NCBI GenBank assembly: GCA_009746045.1
Contig: RPFO01000256.1
Location: 2,240,329 to 2,304,328, forward strand
DNA length: 64,000 nt
Direction: 5' to 3'
Source of the DNA: Mesostigma viride
Lineage: Eukaryota; Streptophyta; Mesostigmatophyceae; Mesostigmatales; Mesostigmataceae
Shown one piece after another: positions 49,964 through 64,000 of the stretch. The translations under genes were made by a program, and so were the position numbers. Every line of letters begins with the position of its first letter. Position 1 is the stretch's first letter. A model generated the notes under the pieces. It did no database searches and had not been told where the DNA came from. It worked only from the letters and a program-made list of their open reading frames with translations.

Positions 49964-49968
49964 TTAAG

Positions 49969-50620
49969 GGCCTTGCGCAGCATCTTGGTTACGTTGCCGT
50001 CGAGTCGTTGCTCCAGCTCCAGCGTCAGTGTCCAGGTCTCGGCGCCGTAGAGTCAGGATCGTCAGAATGACGACCTTGAAGAGGACACGCTTGACGATCC
50101 GGGGTAGGGCGGGGTTGCTCCACCAGCGGCGGTGGTCATGGAGTTGCGCCCACGCCATGCCGATCCGTGTCGTCAGGTCGTCCTCGCAGTCTGGAAGCCA
50201 ACTGCCGAGCAGCTTGAAGCGGCCTGAAGGAGGGTAGTTGACCTCGGTGTCGTCTACTAAGAGGCCGGCGGAGTGTGGGTGGGGGCCCCGCCATGCCGAG
50301 GGCCAGGGCCTCCGTTTTGGGGCTGATTTCTAGACCAACCGCCCGAGCCTCGAGCGCCAGGCAGTCCAGCCAAAGTTGGGCAGACTCCGGCTTCTCGATG
50401 AGCGTGATGTCGTCGGCATAAATGAGGTCAGCTAGCAAATTCTGCTTGTTAGTCGGCCCCCCTTCTCCAAGCTCGTTCGTGATTGCTAGGCCAGGGACAC
50501 GGCCTGCAATGCTAGTGCTCAAAGCGAGCACGTGCCTGGTGCATAACATAATCTACTACAATAATAAACAGGTACGGCGACACTGACGGCTGACGCAACC
50601 CTGCCCGGACGCCGGTCTGC
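49969..50620 (-). pseudogene. LINE family C ORF2 fragment with YADD box
   Basis: On the minus strand: LLADLIYADDITLIEKPESA with the RT catalytic Y-A-D-D, then LEARAVGLEISPKTEALALG, a frame change, MAWAQLHDHRRWWSNPALPR and FKVVILTILT. It is the only place in the window where a LINE RT active site is visible, and so a candidate donor of machinery for the ORF1-only families. It is frameshifted and truncated. Confidence 0.7.
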
Positions 50621-50700
50621 AGTGGGCATGGCGGGGTAATGCCGTCTGATGGCTCGCCGTCGTGTTGACGAATACCTGGCAGCTTTAGCTTGTTTTCGTT

Positions 50701-51240
50701 GATTAATTAATTAATTAATTAGGAACATAAAGTTCTCCGTTGGGAGTATCTGTAGCATGCACATGTATAGCCCAGAGAAGGGGCATATGGCCTATAATAC
50801 ATTCTAAGCTACTTCCTGCATGCAAGGGTGGGAATGTAAACAACACTTGCTCTAGGTGCTCTAGGGCACCTGCACCACCCAGAGTCTCGGGCAACACCCA
50901 GCTAAGGGGCGCCCGTCATAGGTGGGGAAGATCAGCATGGCTATACAACAAGGGCTAGGGCATGGCTTCTCAGCAGAGAGTGACTCCCCGCATGGGCACT
51001 GCATAATGAAATAAAGCTAGGCATCATCTGGAGGGTGGCTCATCATAGGCACACATGTACATGACTAAAAATGCTAGGCCTCAGCTGGTATAGTGCCTGT
51101 AGTATAGGCGGGCATGTACAAGGCCACGGTCTAACTATTCTACACTACTGCTGCTGTATTCCCCTAGGCTGGGGCTGCTGGAGTCGCTGGGGCCGCGGTG
51201 GTCGCGAGGGGGTCGCGTGCCAGGGCTTGTGGCCGACGTA
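50701..51240 (-). mobile_element. LINE family A, 5'-truncated copy
   Basis: Tail at 50701-50721, hairpin CTCCGTTGGGAG, 3' UTR and the last ~75 bases of ORF1-type coding. It is cut at 51240, where the next A copy begins with its own short tail. The two copies lie head to tail. Confidence 0.75.
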
Positions 51241-54130
51241 GATTAATTAGGAACATAACTCCGTTGGGAGTATATGTAGCACATAGCCCTGAGAAGGGGC
51301 AGATGAGCCTATAATACATTCTAAGCTACTTCCTGCAAGGGTGGGAATGTAAGCAACACTTGCTCTAGGTGCACCAGGGCACCCGCACCCTCATGGTCTA
51401 TCACGCTATGCCCGGGTAAGGGGGGAGCATGCCTGTGAGGGGGAAGATCATCATGGCTATACAAGAGCTATGGCATGGCGTCTCAGCAGGGAGTGACTCC
51501 CTGCATGGGCACTGCATAATTAAATAAAGCTAGGCATCATCTGGAGGGTGGCTCATCATAGGCACACATGTACATGACTAAAAAGGCTAGGCTTAAGCTG
51601 GTATAGTGCCTGTAGTAGGCGGGCATGTACAAGGCCACTGTCTAACTATTCTACACTACTGATGTATTCCCCTAGGCTGGGGCTGGAGTTGTCGGGGCCG
51701 CGGTGGTCGAGGGGGTCGCTTGCCAGGGCTTGTGGCCGACGTAGATGGCCGCCCCCTTCCAGTACACCGGCTGGCCCGCCTTGGTCTGCCGGAGCTGGGT
51801 GTAGGTCGGCCATAGCTCCCGTCGCCGTTGTTGCTGTGCCAGGGTCAAGTCGTCGTCCACGGTGAAGGGAGTATTCGCGAGCCGCTTGCGGCGTCTGAGA
51901 AACGAAATCTTGTCCGCTGGGCTATCAAAGATGAGAAGGAGCGGAGGCGCCCCTGCCTTACCCCGCGCGCGGGGGAGGCGGTGGGCGGTCAGCTTGATCT
52001 CACCAAGAAGGCCCATGCGTGCAAGGATTTTGCTCTCAAACGCACGTGCAAGCTTCTCGGAATTCTCACCTTCTTCCATGTCCAAGTTCTTGAGTATGGC
52101 GTTGAGGCTGCGCTTGGCGAGCTCGGCCTCCTCGCGGAGGTCAAGCGTCTGCCGCTGGAGCTGGGCTGCGACGGCGGAGGTGGTGGAGGTGGTATGTTGC
52201 TTAAGCATGTCCGCCCAGGTCGTGATGGGAGGAGCATCGCCGGCCAGGCCAGCCGAGGCTGGCTTGGCGGCAATGTCCTTCACTGCCTGGGCGGTGAGGC
52301 CTGCTGTGTTCTGCAAGACCTCGATAGCGATTGCATTATCCTTGAGGCGCTGGTCGATGTCGCGGAGCTGGGCGGTGATGGAGTCGGAGGAGGGGATGGC
52401 GGCGGTGGAGGAGGCGAGGAGGGTGGAGGTGGCGGTGGAAATGGTGGAGAGGAGGGGGAGCTCGGCAGCCAACGTGCTGCCCATGGCCGCCACATCTGCA
52501 GCGATGGGGGCCACGTGCTGCTCGAGGGCCTCCTTGAGGAGTGTATTCTCCTAGGCTGGGGCTGGAGTTGCTGGGGCCGCGGTGGTCGAGGGGGTCGCGT
52601 GCCAGGGCTTGTGGCCGACGTAGATGGCCGCCCCCTTCCAGTACACCGGCTGGCCCGCCTTGGTCTGCCGGAGCTGGAGGTAGGTCGGCCATAGCTCCCG
52701 TCGCCGTTGTTGCTGCGCCATGCAGGGTCAAGTCGTCGTCCACGGTGAAGTGAGTCTTCTCGAGCCGCTTGCGGCGTCTGAGAAACGAAATCTTGTCCGC
52801 TGGGCTCTCAAAGATGAGAAGAAGCGGAGGCGCCCCTGCCTTACCCCGCGCGCGGGGGAGGCGGTGGGCGGTCAGCTTAATCTCACCAAGAAGGCCCATG
52901 CGTGCAAGGATTTTGCTCTCAAACGCACGTACAAGCTTCTCGGAATTCTCACCTTCCTCCATGCATGTCGAAGTTCTTGAGTATGGCGTTGAGGCTGCGC
53001 TTGGCGAGCTCGGCCTCCTCGCGGAGGTCAAGCGTCTGCCGCTGGAGCTGGGCTGCGACGGCCGGCGGAGGTGGTGGAGGTGGTATGTTGCTTAAGCATG
53101 TCTGCCCAGGTCGTGATGGGAGGACCATCGCCGGCCAGGCCAGCAGGGGCTGGCTTGGCGGCAATGTCCTTCACCGCCTGGGCGGTGAGGCCTGCGGTGT
53201 TCTGCAGGACCTCGATAGCGATTGCATTGTCCTTGAGGCGCTGGTCGATAGTCGCGGAGCTGGGCGGTGATGGCGGCGGAGGAGGGGATGGTGGCGGTGG
53301 AGGAGGCGAGGAGGGTGGAGGTGGCGGTGGAAATGGTGGAGAGGAGGGGGAGCTCGGCAGTCAGCGTGCTGCCCATGGCCGCCACATCTGCAGCGATGGG
53401 GGCCACGTGCTGCTCGAGGGCCTCCTTACGGAGTGAGCGGATGGAGGATTCGGTTAAGGTGGTGGTGAGGGGCTTGGGGGGCCAAAGCTCCCCGATGGAG
53501 CGTCCAAGGAGGGAAAAGAGAGCGAATCGCTGGAGGTGGGGGCGGCGGAGGCTGGGGAAGGGGTCGAAAGTGGAGGCACGCCTCTGGCGAGGATCAAAGA
53601 GGCGACCTGGGATGAAGAGCTGCTTGCACAGTTCAAGAAGCGAGGCGTGCGATCCAAAAAACACGCGGGCCAGGATGCGTTCCTCGGTAAACCTGCCAAA
53701 GAAGCCGGGCTGGCTGGCTTCGGCGACAAAGTCGAGCTCTACCCAGCTCGGCTCGGCAGGGCGACTGCGCTTGGGTTCAGGCGACGCTGCTGGCAAGGCG
53801 GGCTCAGCGGGGGCCTGGACGACCACTAGAGCTTGGCTAGTGGCGCTGCTGCCTTCTGGGCCGGTGGGCGAAGCTGCAGCCGGAGCTGCAGACGTATTTT
53901 CATTGCCTTGCTTGGTATTTTCATTGCCGAGCGCAGCCACCAGGCTGCGTTGCGTCGAGGGGCGTTTGCTCATCGAATATTGCGTAATAGCTTCGGAAAA
54001 TTATATCAGCATGTGCGTTGTAGAAAGACGCGTCGATTGTGATATTCACGGCTAAATTCGGTGCTCAAACGTGAAAGTTATGAGCTCCGCCGTCAGCCAT
54101 GGCTACCTCGTGGCTCGTGGCTTTTTAGCA
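51241..54130 (-). mobile_element. LINE family A copy with internal ~890-bp tandem duplication
   Basis: This copy runs from the 5' UTR near 54125 to the tail at 51241. The distal two-thirds of the ORF1-type region is present twice in tandem (about 52541-53428 and 51660-52540). 51672-52514 is an uninterrupted 280-codon frame, the best-preserved ORF1-type C-terminus in the window. Confidence 0.8.
51672..52514 (-). CDS. ORF1-type RNA-binding protein, C-terminal 280 codons, intact frame
   Basis: The frame begins within the protein (APIAADVAAMGSTLAAELP) and contains a Ser/Thr-rich linker, ITAQLRDIDQRLKDNAIAIE, a coiled-coil LDLREEAELAKRSLNAILKN, an RRM-like RARGKAGAPPLLLIF and FLRRRKRL, DDDLTLAQQQRRRELW and VYWKGAAIYVGHKPW. 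LINE ORF1 proteins bind element RNA as trimers; that role is inferred from the layout. The matching N-terminal part starts at 53973 (MSKRPSTQRSL) and is separated by the tandem duplication. Confidence 0.65.
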   Translation of the reverse strand: MAPIAADVAAMGSTLAAELPLLSTISTATSTLLASSTAAIPSSDSITAQLRDIDQRLKDNAIAIEVLQNTAGLTAQAVKDIAAKPASAGLAGDAPPITTWADMLKQHTTSTTSAVAAQLQRQTLDLREEAELAKRSLNAILKNLDMEEGENSEKLARAFESKILARMGLLGEIKLTAHRLPRARGKAGAPPLLLIFDSPADKISFLRRRKRLANTPFTVDDDLTLAQQQRRRELWPTYTQLRQTKAGQPVYWKGAAIYVGHKPWQATPSTTAAPTTPAPA

Positions 54131-54410
54131 GTGGGCATGGCGGGGTATATTAAAGCCGTGTTGAGTGCGCATGCACCGAAGTGGTCGACCACACACATGA
54201 TCAGTGCTCTAGTATTGCTGTGGATATGTCTTCCAAGTGATAGTCTAGGACATAATGGCACGCGTGTGCAAACCCGCGGGAGGCACGCCAGACAGCTCCC
54301 TTAGGGTAGCGTGCTGTTGCTTAGATAGATGTTGTAGCTAGTGATGTTGTTTAGATAGATGTTGTAGGTAGCTGATATAGATAGATTAGACCGGTAGGAC
54401 TGTTTGCACC

Positions 54411-54540
54411 CACCCATCCATCCATCGGGGTTAATGCTCCGTGACTCCCCAACGGGAGCAGGAGTCTCATTAATTAATTAATTAATTAAAAATGGCACGC
54501 AGTCACGTGTCTATTAATTAATTTAAAATTAATTAATAAT
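54411..54540 (+). repeat. LINE 3' ends (family B and C/D hairpin) in tandem
   Basis: Family B 3' end with CTCCCCAACGGGAG and a TTAA-type tail (54471-54488) is followed directly by GCACGCAGTCACGTG and another TTAA-type tail. TTAGATAGATGTTGTAG repeats lie just upstream at about 54320-54375. Confidence 0.6.
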
Positions 54541-55917
54541 GGCACGCAAGCTCAACCAACTCTCGGACATGCAACATACGTCTGACTCGTTGACTCCTCT
54601 AGTTCTTACACCACCACGTTGGTGGGCCATCCATCCATGAATACAATTGTTCAAAGTATGCCGTAAACTAAAATATTTGGGATATTTGAAGTTTATTGAA
54701 ATTTATTTAACCAAATTTGAAGTGTAGTTAGTACAGCTAGCAGGCCCATAGTCCATGAGTTACTAGCTGGTTTAGAATCTCCTTCTACGCTTATAAGATT
54801 GTTTTGTTTCACAGTTGATGCACTTGATTACTGGCTAGGCCATGCAGGTTCATTCACGTACTGCGTCGCCCATTACTGTACATTCCATCATTCACGTACT
54901 GAATGCACGTACGTATCAAAGAGACAACGGCAGGGTAGCATAGCACCCTTCGTACAGCGTGAGCGAAACATTTAGGCGGTGGATGTGTCAAGCTAGTGTG
55001 TGTGTGTGTATGTGTGTGTGTGTGTGTGTATGTGTGACAGGGTGCATGTGCCGAGGTAGGTGCATGGACCAAGACATTGATATTGCAAGGCCCCTCTAGC
55101 TCCTGAGCATGCTGTGACCGTATGTTGTGTGGATTGCAACGACAGTACAGACAGCCAGCTGCCATTCGCGCCATTTCAGGATTCCTTTTTCTAATCAGGA
55201 TGTGTTGTTTCTCACAACAGGCATATCAGCTTCACGATATCAGCATGAGCGAGAGGTACAATCCAGAGATCGCCGACAAAAACATGGCGATAGGGATTTA
55301 TGAGGTAACTGCATCATCATGCGCCAACAGTGATTGATGCCACTCAAGCGTCTAGGATGACTTGACACGCTGCAGAAGCGTGGCCGAGCACAGCTGCACA
55401 ATGCCCGTGCATACTCATTGCAAGCTGCATGATGAAACAACAGGATGGCAGCGCTTCATGGCATGGCACAGTGATTAGCAAGATGTATGCATCTTGCTAA
55501 TCCCACCTGCATAGCCCATACACCAGTGCCGGCTGGCAGCTCTTGGTTTTGCAGCAGGCGAGAGCACATTCATTGGTAGGCCAACATCTGCTTGATCATG
55601 AGCAGATCTCAGGCCCCACTAGCCATCGTCACCACCGGCTCATCCTCATCCTTTGCCCGCCAAATAAATTTTTACAACGCCTGCCAAAAGTATAGAATAC
55701 ACTGCCCACCATCACGCCGCTCCATGCCCAGGCTCATCCATCTGTGGCACCAGTTTGCACCCTGGCACATCTCGTCGATAACGCCTGTCGGCATGTATCA
55801 ATTGATGAATGAGTGAGACAACCAGAGGATGTATGTCCATGGACCACGGTGCCGCATAGCTCACAAAGGCAAGAGTGGGACAGTCATCGGTAACGGCAGG
55901 CCAAATGACCCCCATCA
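54541..55917. other. No clear gene; (TG)n tract and one possible exon
   Basis: A (TG)n tract lies at about 54996-55034. A possible plus-strand exon at about 55220-55304 (acceptor CTCACAACAG, donor GTAACT, reading HDISMSERYNPEIADKNMAI) is in good splice context but I cannot assign it. Confidence 0.3.
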
Positions 55918-60859
<4,942 letters not shown>

Positions 60860-62642
60860 CGTAAAGTGTTCTTAGAACATGCCAGGGTCACGGGCATGGA
60901 AAGTCATGGCAAAAGAGCTGTCACTTTCTGGTAGCAAACACACATCGGGAAACCGGGCCGCCATTCAATGCCGACATGACTTCGCATAAACAATCATCGA
61001 TTGCGAACTGCTCACATTTCTGCAGCCAAACGGCACTCCTTACGTTTCCATCCATGCTCAAGGCCGGTGGCTACCTGGCGTGCGCTGGTTGCGGCCATCC
61101 GCTGGTGGCCGACTCCGCAAGTCATGGCTATTTGGCTGGATGGCAAATAAACAACCTGCGCACGCTGTCCACAATAGCCCCGTGGCACGATATTGATGGC
61201 CCTTGCGTGGCACACGAGGAGCGGTCAGGCCGCTGGTTTGAGGCGCTGAGCTAGTGGGTAATCACAGCACATCACTCGGACAGTCGGACCCCGGGGTTCG
61301 CTGGAATGCTCAAATCTTGAGGGTGGCAGGTCCCCAGCCACGCGCACGTGGCAAGACAGGTGCGACGAGATTCGCGAATTACGTACGGTATATGCTCAGC
61401 TGCTTGTCACGGCTCGTCGCCGCGCGGTCGCCGGTGCTCCTTCCCGTACCGCTATCTTCTTGGATAATAACCCTGGTGCTCACAGGTACAGGTCCATTCG
61501 TACATCCGGATCCTGCCTGGCGTCCTCTCAAGCCACATATCGAACCTAGGCTCCACAAACACTGGCAGCTTTTTGCCAGCTCCGTCGACTGTCGAGGCTC
61601 CGTGCTCGCAGCTGTACTGTACAGTACAGATCAGCAGGAATCTTGGACCATATTGTGGGATAACCCTTGGGATTACTGGGGTTGATTAATGCGAGCATCC
61701 CCAACCGCTTGTCCTGTGCTACAGTACAGTAGTGCGCAACAGAACAGTAGAGTGCGGACAATATAGTCTAAAAAATAAAGAAGCATAGTTGGATATGCAT
61801 GGAATCGTGTCGCACTGTATAATGCAGGGGCAGGACCTGTGAACTGCCTCATGTGCGCGAGCTGTAATTTACGTGTAGGGAAAAAGACACGGCGAAATGC
61901 GAATGGTTGTATCTCTTATGTAGGAAATCACAGTATGGCTGCCATGAAAGCCTCTGTTTGCGTCGCGTGCGGAACCATACCGCACAAGTATTGGAAGCTT
62001 TCACAATTGCTTCCCTGTTTGCTATGGTGAATAGCGAAATGAAGGGTACGGGGAAAGCATTTTAGAGTGGCGATGGGAAAATTTTTGTTGGCCACCATTG
62101 GAATCTCTCGACACGCTTAGTGTCCGCAGGAATAATGTTGCTACGCCGAGTCGGATATGAGCGTTTCTGAATTCTCCTAGCTTGGTTTTGCAACTAGGAA
62201 GGATTCAGCTATGGACACAGCCCGTGAGGCACAGATAGTCAGACTGTTAGATCGATGCAGGGGGTCTCGTTCGATGGACACCAACAGAACTGTTTTTGAG
62301 GCGAGTTCTTGTTTTGACAGCGATTTGCCTCAATTGAGACGGCACGCCTAGGCTGCATGCTTAGGCTGCGTTTACCGGCGGTCGTTCTGAATACGCCCTT
62401 GTGCATGCATTCAAATCAGTGCCGAAATTGTCGCCACTCTCAAGTCGCTTACATTTTCCCTGGTATGGTTTGCTGCACCTGCCTGCCCATGCCAGGTACC
62501 AATTGCTCTAGTAGATGGCACACCTGCCGCTCTCATAGTCGCCGTTCCCTACAGTTTCCCGAATTCCCCGCCAACCATCGAGCTGGCAGGGCGCGGCGGC
62601 TCCGCGCTGTCGCTCGGCAGCTTCCCCGGGAGGAGCGAGGCC
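60860..62642. other. Intergenic region, no gene recognised
   Basis: The region separates the divergent CDK and VPS37-like genes. Short open frames exist without motifs. It presumably holds both promoters; I see no specific element. Confidence 0.45.
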
Positions 62643-63525
62643 ATGGCCGCGATTGCCTCCCGGCTCCGCCCCTGGGGCCCAACCAGTGACCTCTCGGAAA
62701 TTGTCCGTGAGGCCGCGGAGATCTTACAGCGAGGCTCTGCGCCGGTTCATCACCGCCGCACATCCAGTGGGGGGCGGCCACCTGCCACGGAAACAGGGGT
62801 GGCCAGCCCCCGTGTCCAGGTGGCTCCACTCCCGGCTCGATTTCCTGAGCTCGAGAGCATGAGCGCGGAGGGTTTGGCGGACCTGCTGTCGACTGACAAG
62901 CTCGCAAACTTCCTGCGGACAACCGACATGGCACGCGCAGTAGTCCAGGTGCGTGTAGCGGCGGAAACCAACCCCTCAGCAGTAGGCCACCAAGGGGGTA
63001 GCTTCCTTACGCCCCGAGGCATTCTCGTTTCTTTTTTTCTTTCCCCCCCCTCTTTTGTCTTCACTGGCATGACCGTCGCATGGCAGCGATGCCGTACTCG
63101 CAAGGCACTGGGTGTCATGAAGGCAGCGGCGTGAAGGCGAGGGGCCATGGGTAGAAGCGGCATGTAGGCGAGGGGCAGCTGGTGGCGACATCCAGTATCT
63201 ATATATACATCAGGGCTGAGGCTGTGTGGGATATTCCTCATCGCTTATGGCTGGGGGAAACACACCTGAGCAAAAGGGCCCCACTCTCCGTCTGTCCCCA
63301 GGCCAAGCACCATGTCCCCCCTCCCCCCCCCCCCCCCGTCTTGTATTCAACCTGTCCTGTCCCCGTTCGGTGCACAGGCCAAGGACCACTCGACCAACCC
63401 ACCCCCTTCTGTCTTGTATTCAACCTGTCGTGTCCCCGTTCGGAGCGCAGGCCAAGAACCATGTGACCAACCTCGCGATGGATGTGCTGGCGGCGGAGGA
63501 CGACCTGCGCGGCTACCAGGAGGCG
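62643..63525 (+). CDS. VPS37-like ESCRT-I subunit, first two coding exons
   Basis: Exon one at 62643-62948 starts at ATG and gives 102 codons: a low-complexity N-terminus, then FPELESMSAEGLADLLSTDK and LANFLRTTDMARAVVQ. Exon two at 63451-63525 joins in phase (AKNHVTNLAMDVLAAEDDLR). This matches the helical Mod(r) domain of VPS37, which assembles with VPS23/TSG101 and VPS28 in ESCRT-I for membrane protein sorting (family knowledge). The donors are GTGCGT and GTGAGG. The gene continues beyond the minisatellite or off the window. Two additional CAG|GCCAAG acceptors lie upstream of exon two. Confidence 0.6.
63302..63460 (+). repeat. Tandemly repeated splice acceptor of the VPS37-like gene
   Basis: CAG|GCCAAG occurs at exon-start positions 63302, 63378 and 63451, the last two within a clear 73-bp tandem duplication (GTCTTGTATTCAACCTGTC... 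twice). Confidence 0.75.
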
Positions 63526-63554
63526 GTGAGGAGCGCTGGCCGCAGGCACGAGGG

Positions 63555-63780
63555 GCATTTAGGCGCTTGGGCAGCTGGCTACTTAGGCGCTTGGGGCAGG
63601 TGGGCACTTTGGCGCGTGGGGCAGGTGAGTACTTTGGCGCTTGGGGCTGGTGGGAAATTGGGAACTGGAGCAGTTGGGGCACGCGGGCAGGTGGGCATTC
63701 GGGCACTTGGTGCGCGCGTACGATTGGGCACTTTGCACGGGGGGCAGTCGGGCTGGTGGGCTGGTGGGCATGAGGGCACT
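63555..63780 (+). repeat. GC-rich minisatellite
   Basis: Imperfect repeats of about 25 bases of the type TTTGGCGCTTGGGGCAGGTG lie in the presumed next intron. They create open frames on both strands that are not genes. The last 220 bases of the window show nothing else. Confidence 0.7.
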
Positions 63781-64000
63781 TGCGTGCGGCGTGTGGTATG
63801 TGATGAAGATCCTTCCGTCGCCGCCCCTTTGCATCTGTCTAGTGGCCATTGCCATGTTGGCACGCCCACACAGTGACGGTTCCCTTCCTCTTTCCACAGT
63901 GATGATAGTAATAGTCGTGTTATAATTTACCACAGTGATGAGTCCAGAGTATCAGTGACGCCCCAACCGACATCACCCCTTCCACCCGCCAGCACTTAAA

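Larger units (their letters stand above)
47517..50690 (-). mobile_element. LINE family C copy with RT remnant, split by a DNA transposon
   Basis: The 3' end has the TTAA-type tail (47517-47533) and the CACGTGAC-TGC-GTCACGTG hairpin, then a 3' UTR matching 36541-37190. At 48080 it is interrupted by a TIR element and resumes at 49964 with ORF2 coding on the minus strand up to about 50620. Confidence 0.75.

Noticed and set aside
26500-51260. TTAA arrays as CRISPR-like or independent satellite repeats
   Set aside because: Each array sits at a LINE 3' end next to a hairpin and, where checked, a target duplication; they are retroelement tails.

Overview
This window is a eukaryotic nuclear contig, most likely from a green alga. 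The evidence is a seven-exon plant/CDC2-type CDK gene with GT-AG introns, a Penelope-like retroelement with its GIY-YIG domain ahead of the RT (an arrangement known from the green lineage), a divergent Ty1/copia element, and many LINE copies. It combines a decayed endogenous DNA virus (about 0.9-25.6 kb), a dense retroelement graveyard (about 25.6-54.5 kb, with one intronless host gene inside it), and ordinary intron-bearing host genes (about 55.9-64 kb). The species cannot be named from sequence alone.

Viral part: compact GC-rich genes on both strands encode a possible ssDNA-binding protein, several small membrane proteins (one with an N-terminal myristoylation motif), a PrimPol/UL52-like primase, a nucleotidyltransferase-like protein, a conserved-looking virus protein, a 1,883-codon LamG/SPRY fibre-like protein, a long disordered repeat protein and a D5-type helicase N-terminal region. 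No capsid protein, packaging ATPase or DNA polymerase was seen, so this is a fragment. The primase is split by a complete copia element (3928-12024, TSD TGCGTA), and the helicase stops just where a Walker A motif would be expected. Both replication genes carry two copies of TTTCCCGCC, a perfect match to the E2F consensus, in related upstream blocks.

Retroelement part: LINE-like families A and B encode only an ORF1-type protein. They end in a short stem-loop with a CAAC loop followed by a TTAA-type microsatellite tail. A third group (C/D) ends in a different hairpin plus the same tail, and C carries RT/ORF2 remnants. Nesting can be read from target-site duplications: B sits in A, A sits in a DNA-transposon relative that abuts the broken viral helicase, and D sits in the Penelope-like RT. 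A separate TIR element sits in a C copy.

Host part: an orphan multi-pass membrane protein lies at 39.5-41.1 kb. A complete CDKA/CDC2-like kinase (minus strand, seven exons, 307 residues by my splice model) has Phe where CDKs usually carry the inhibitory Tyr15. The first exons of a VPS37-like ESCRT-I gene lie at the right edge, with three successive copies of one splice acceptor. All homology calls are by eye; no searches were run.
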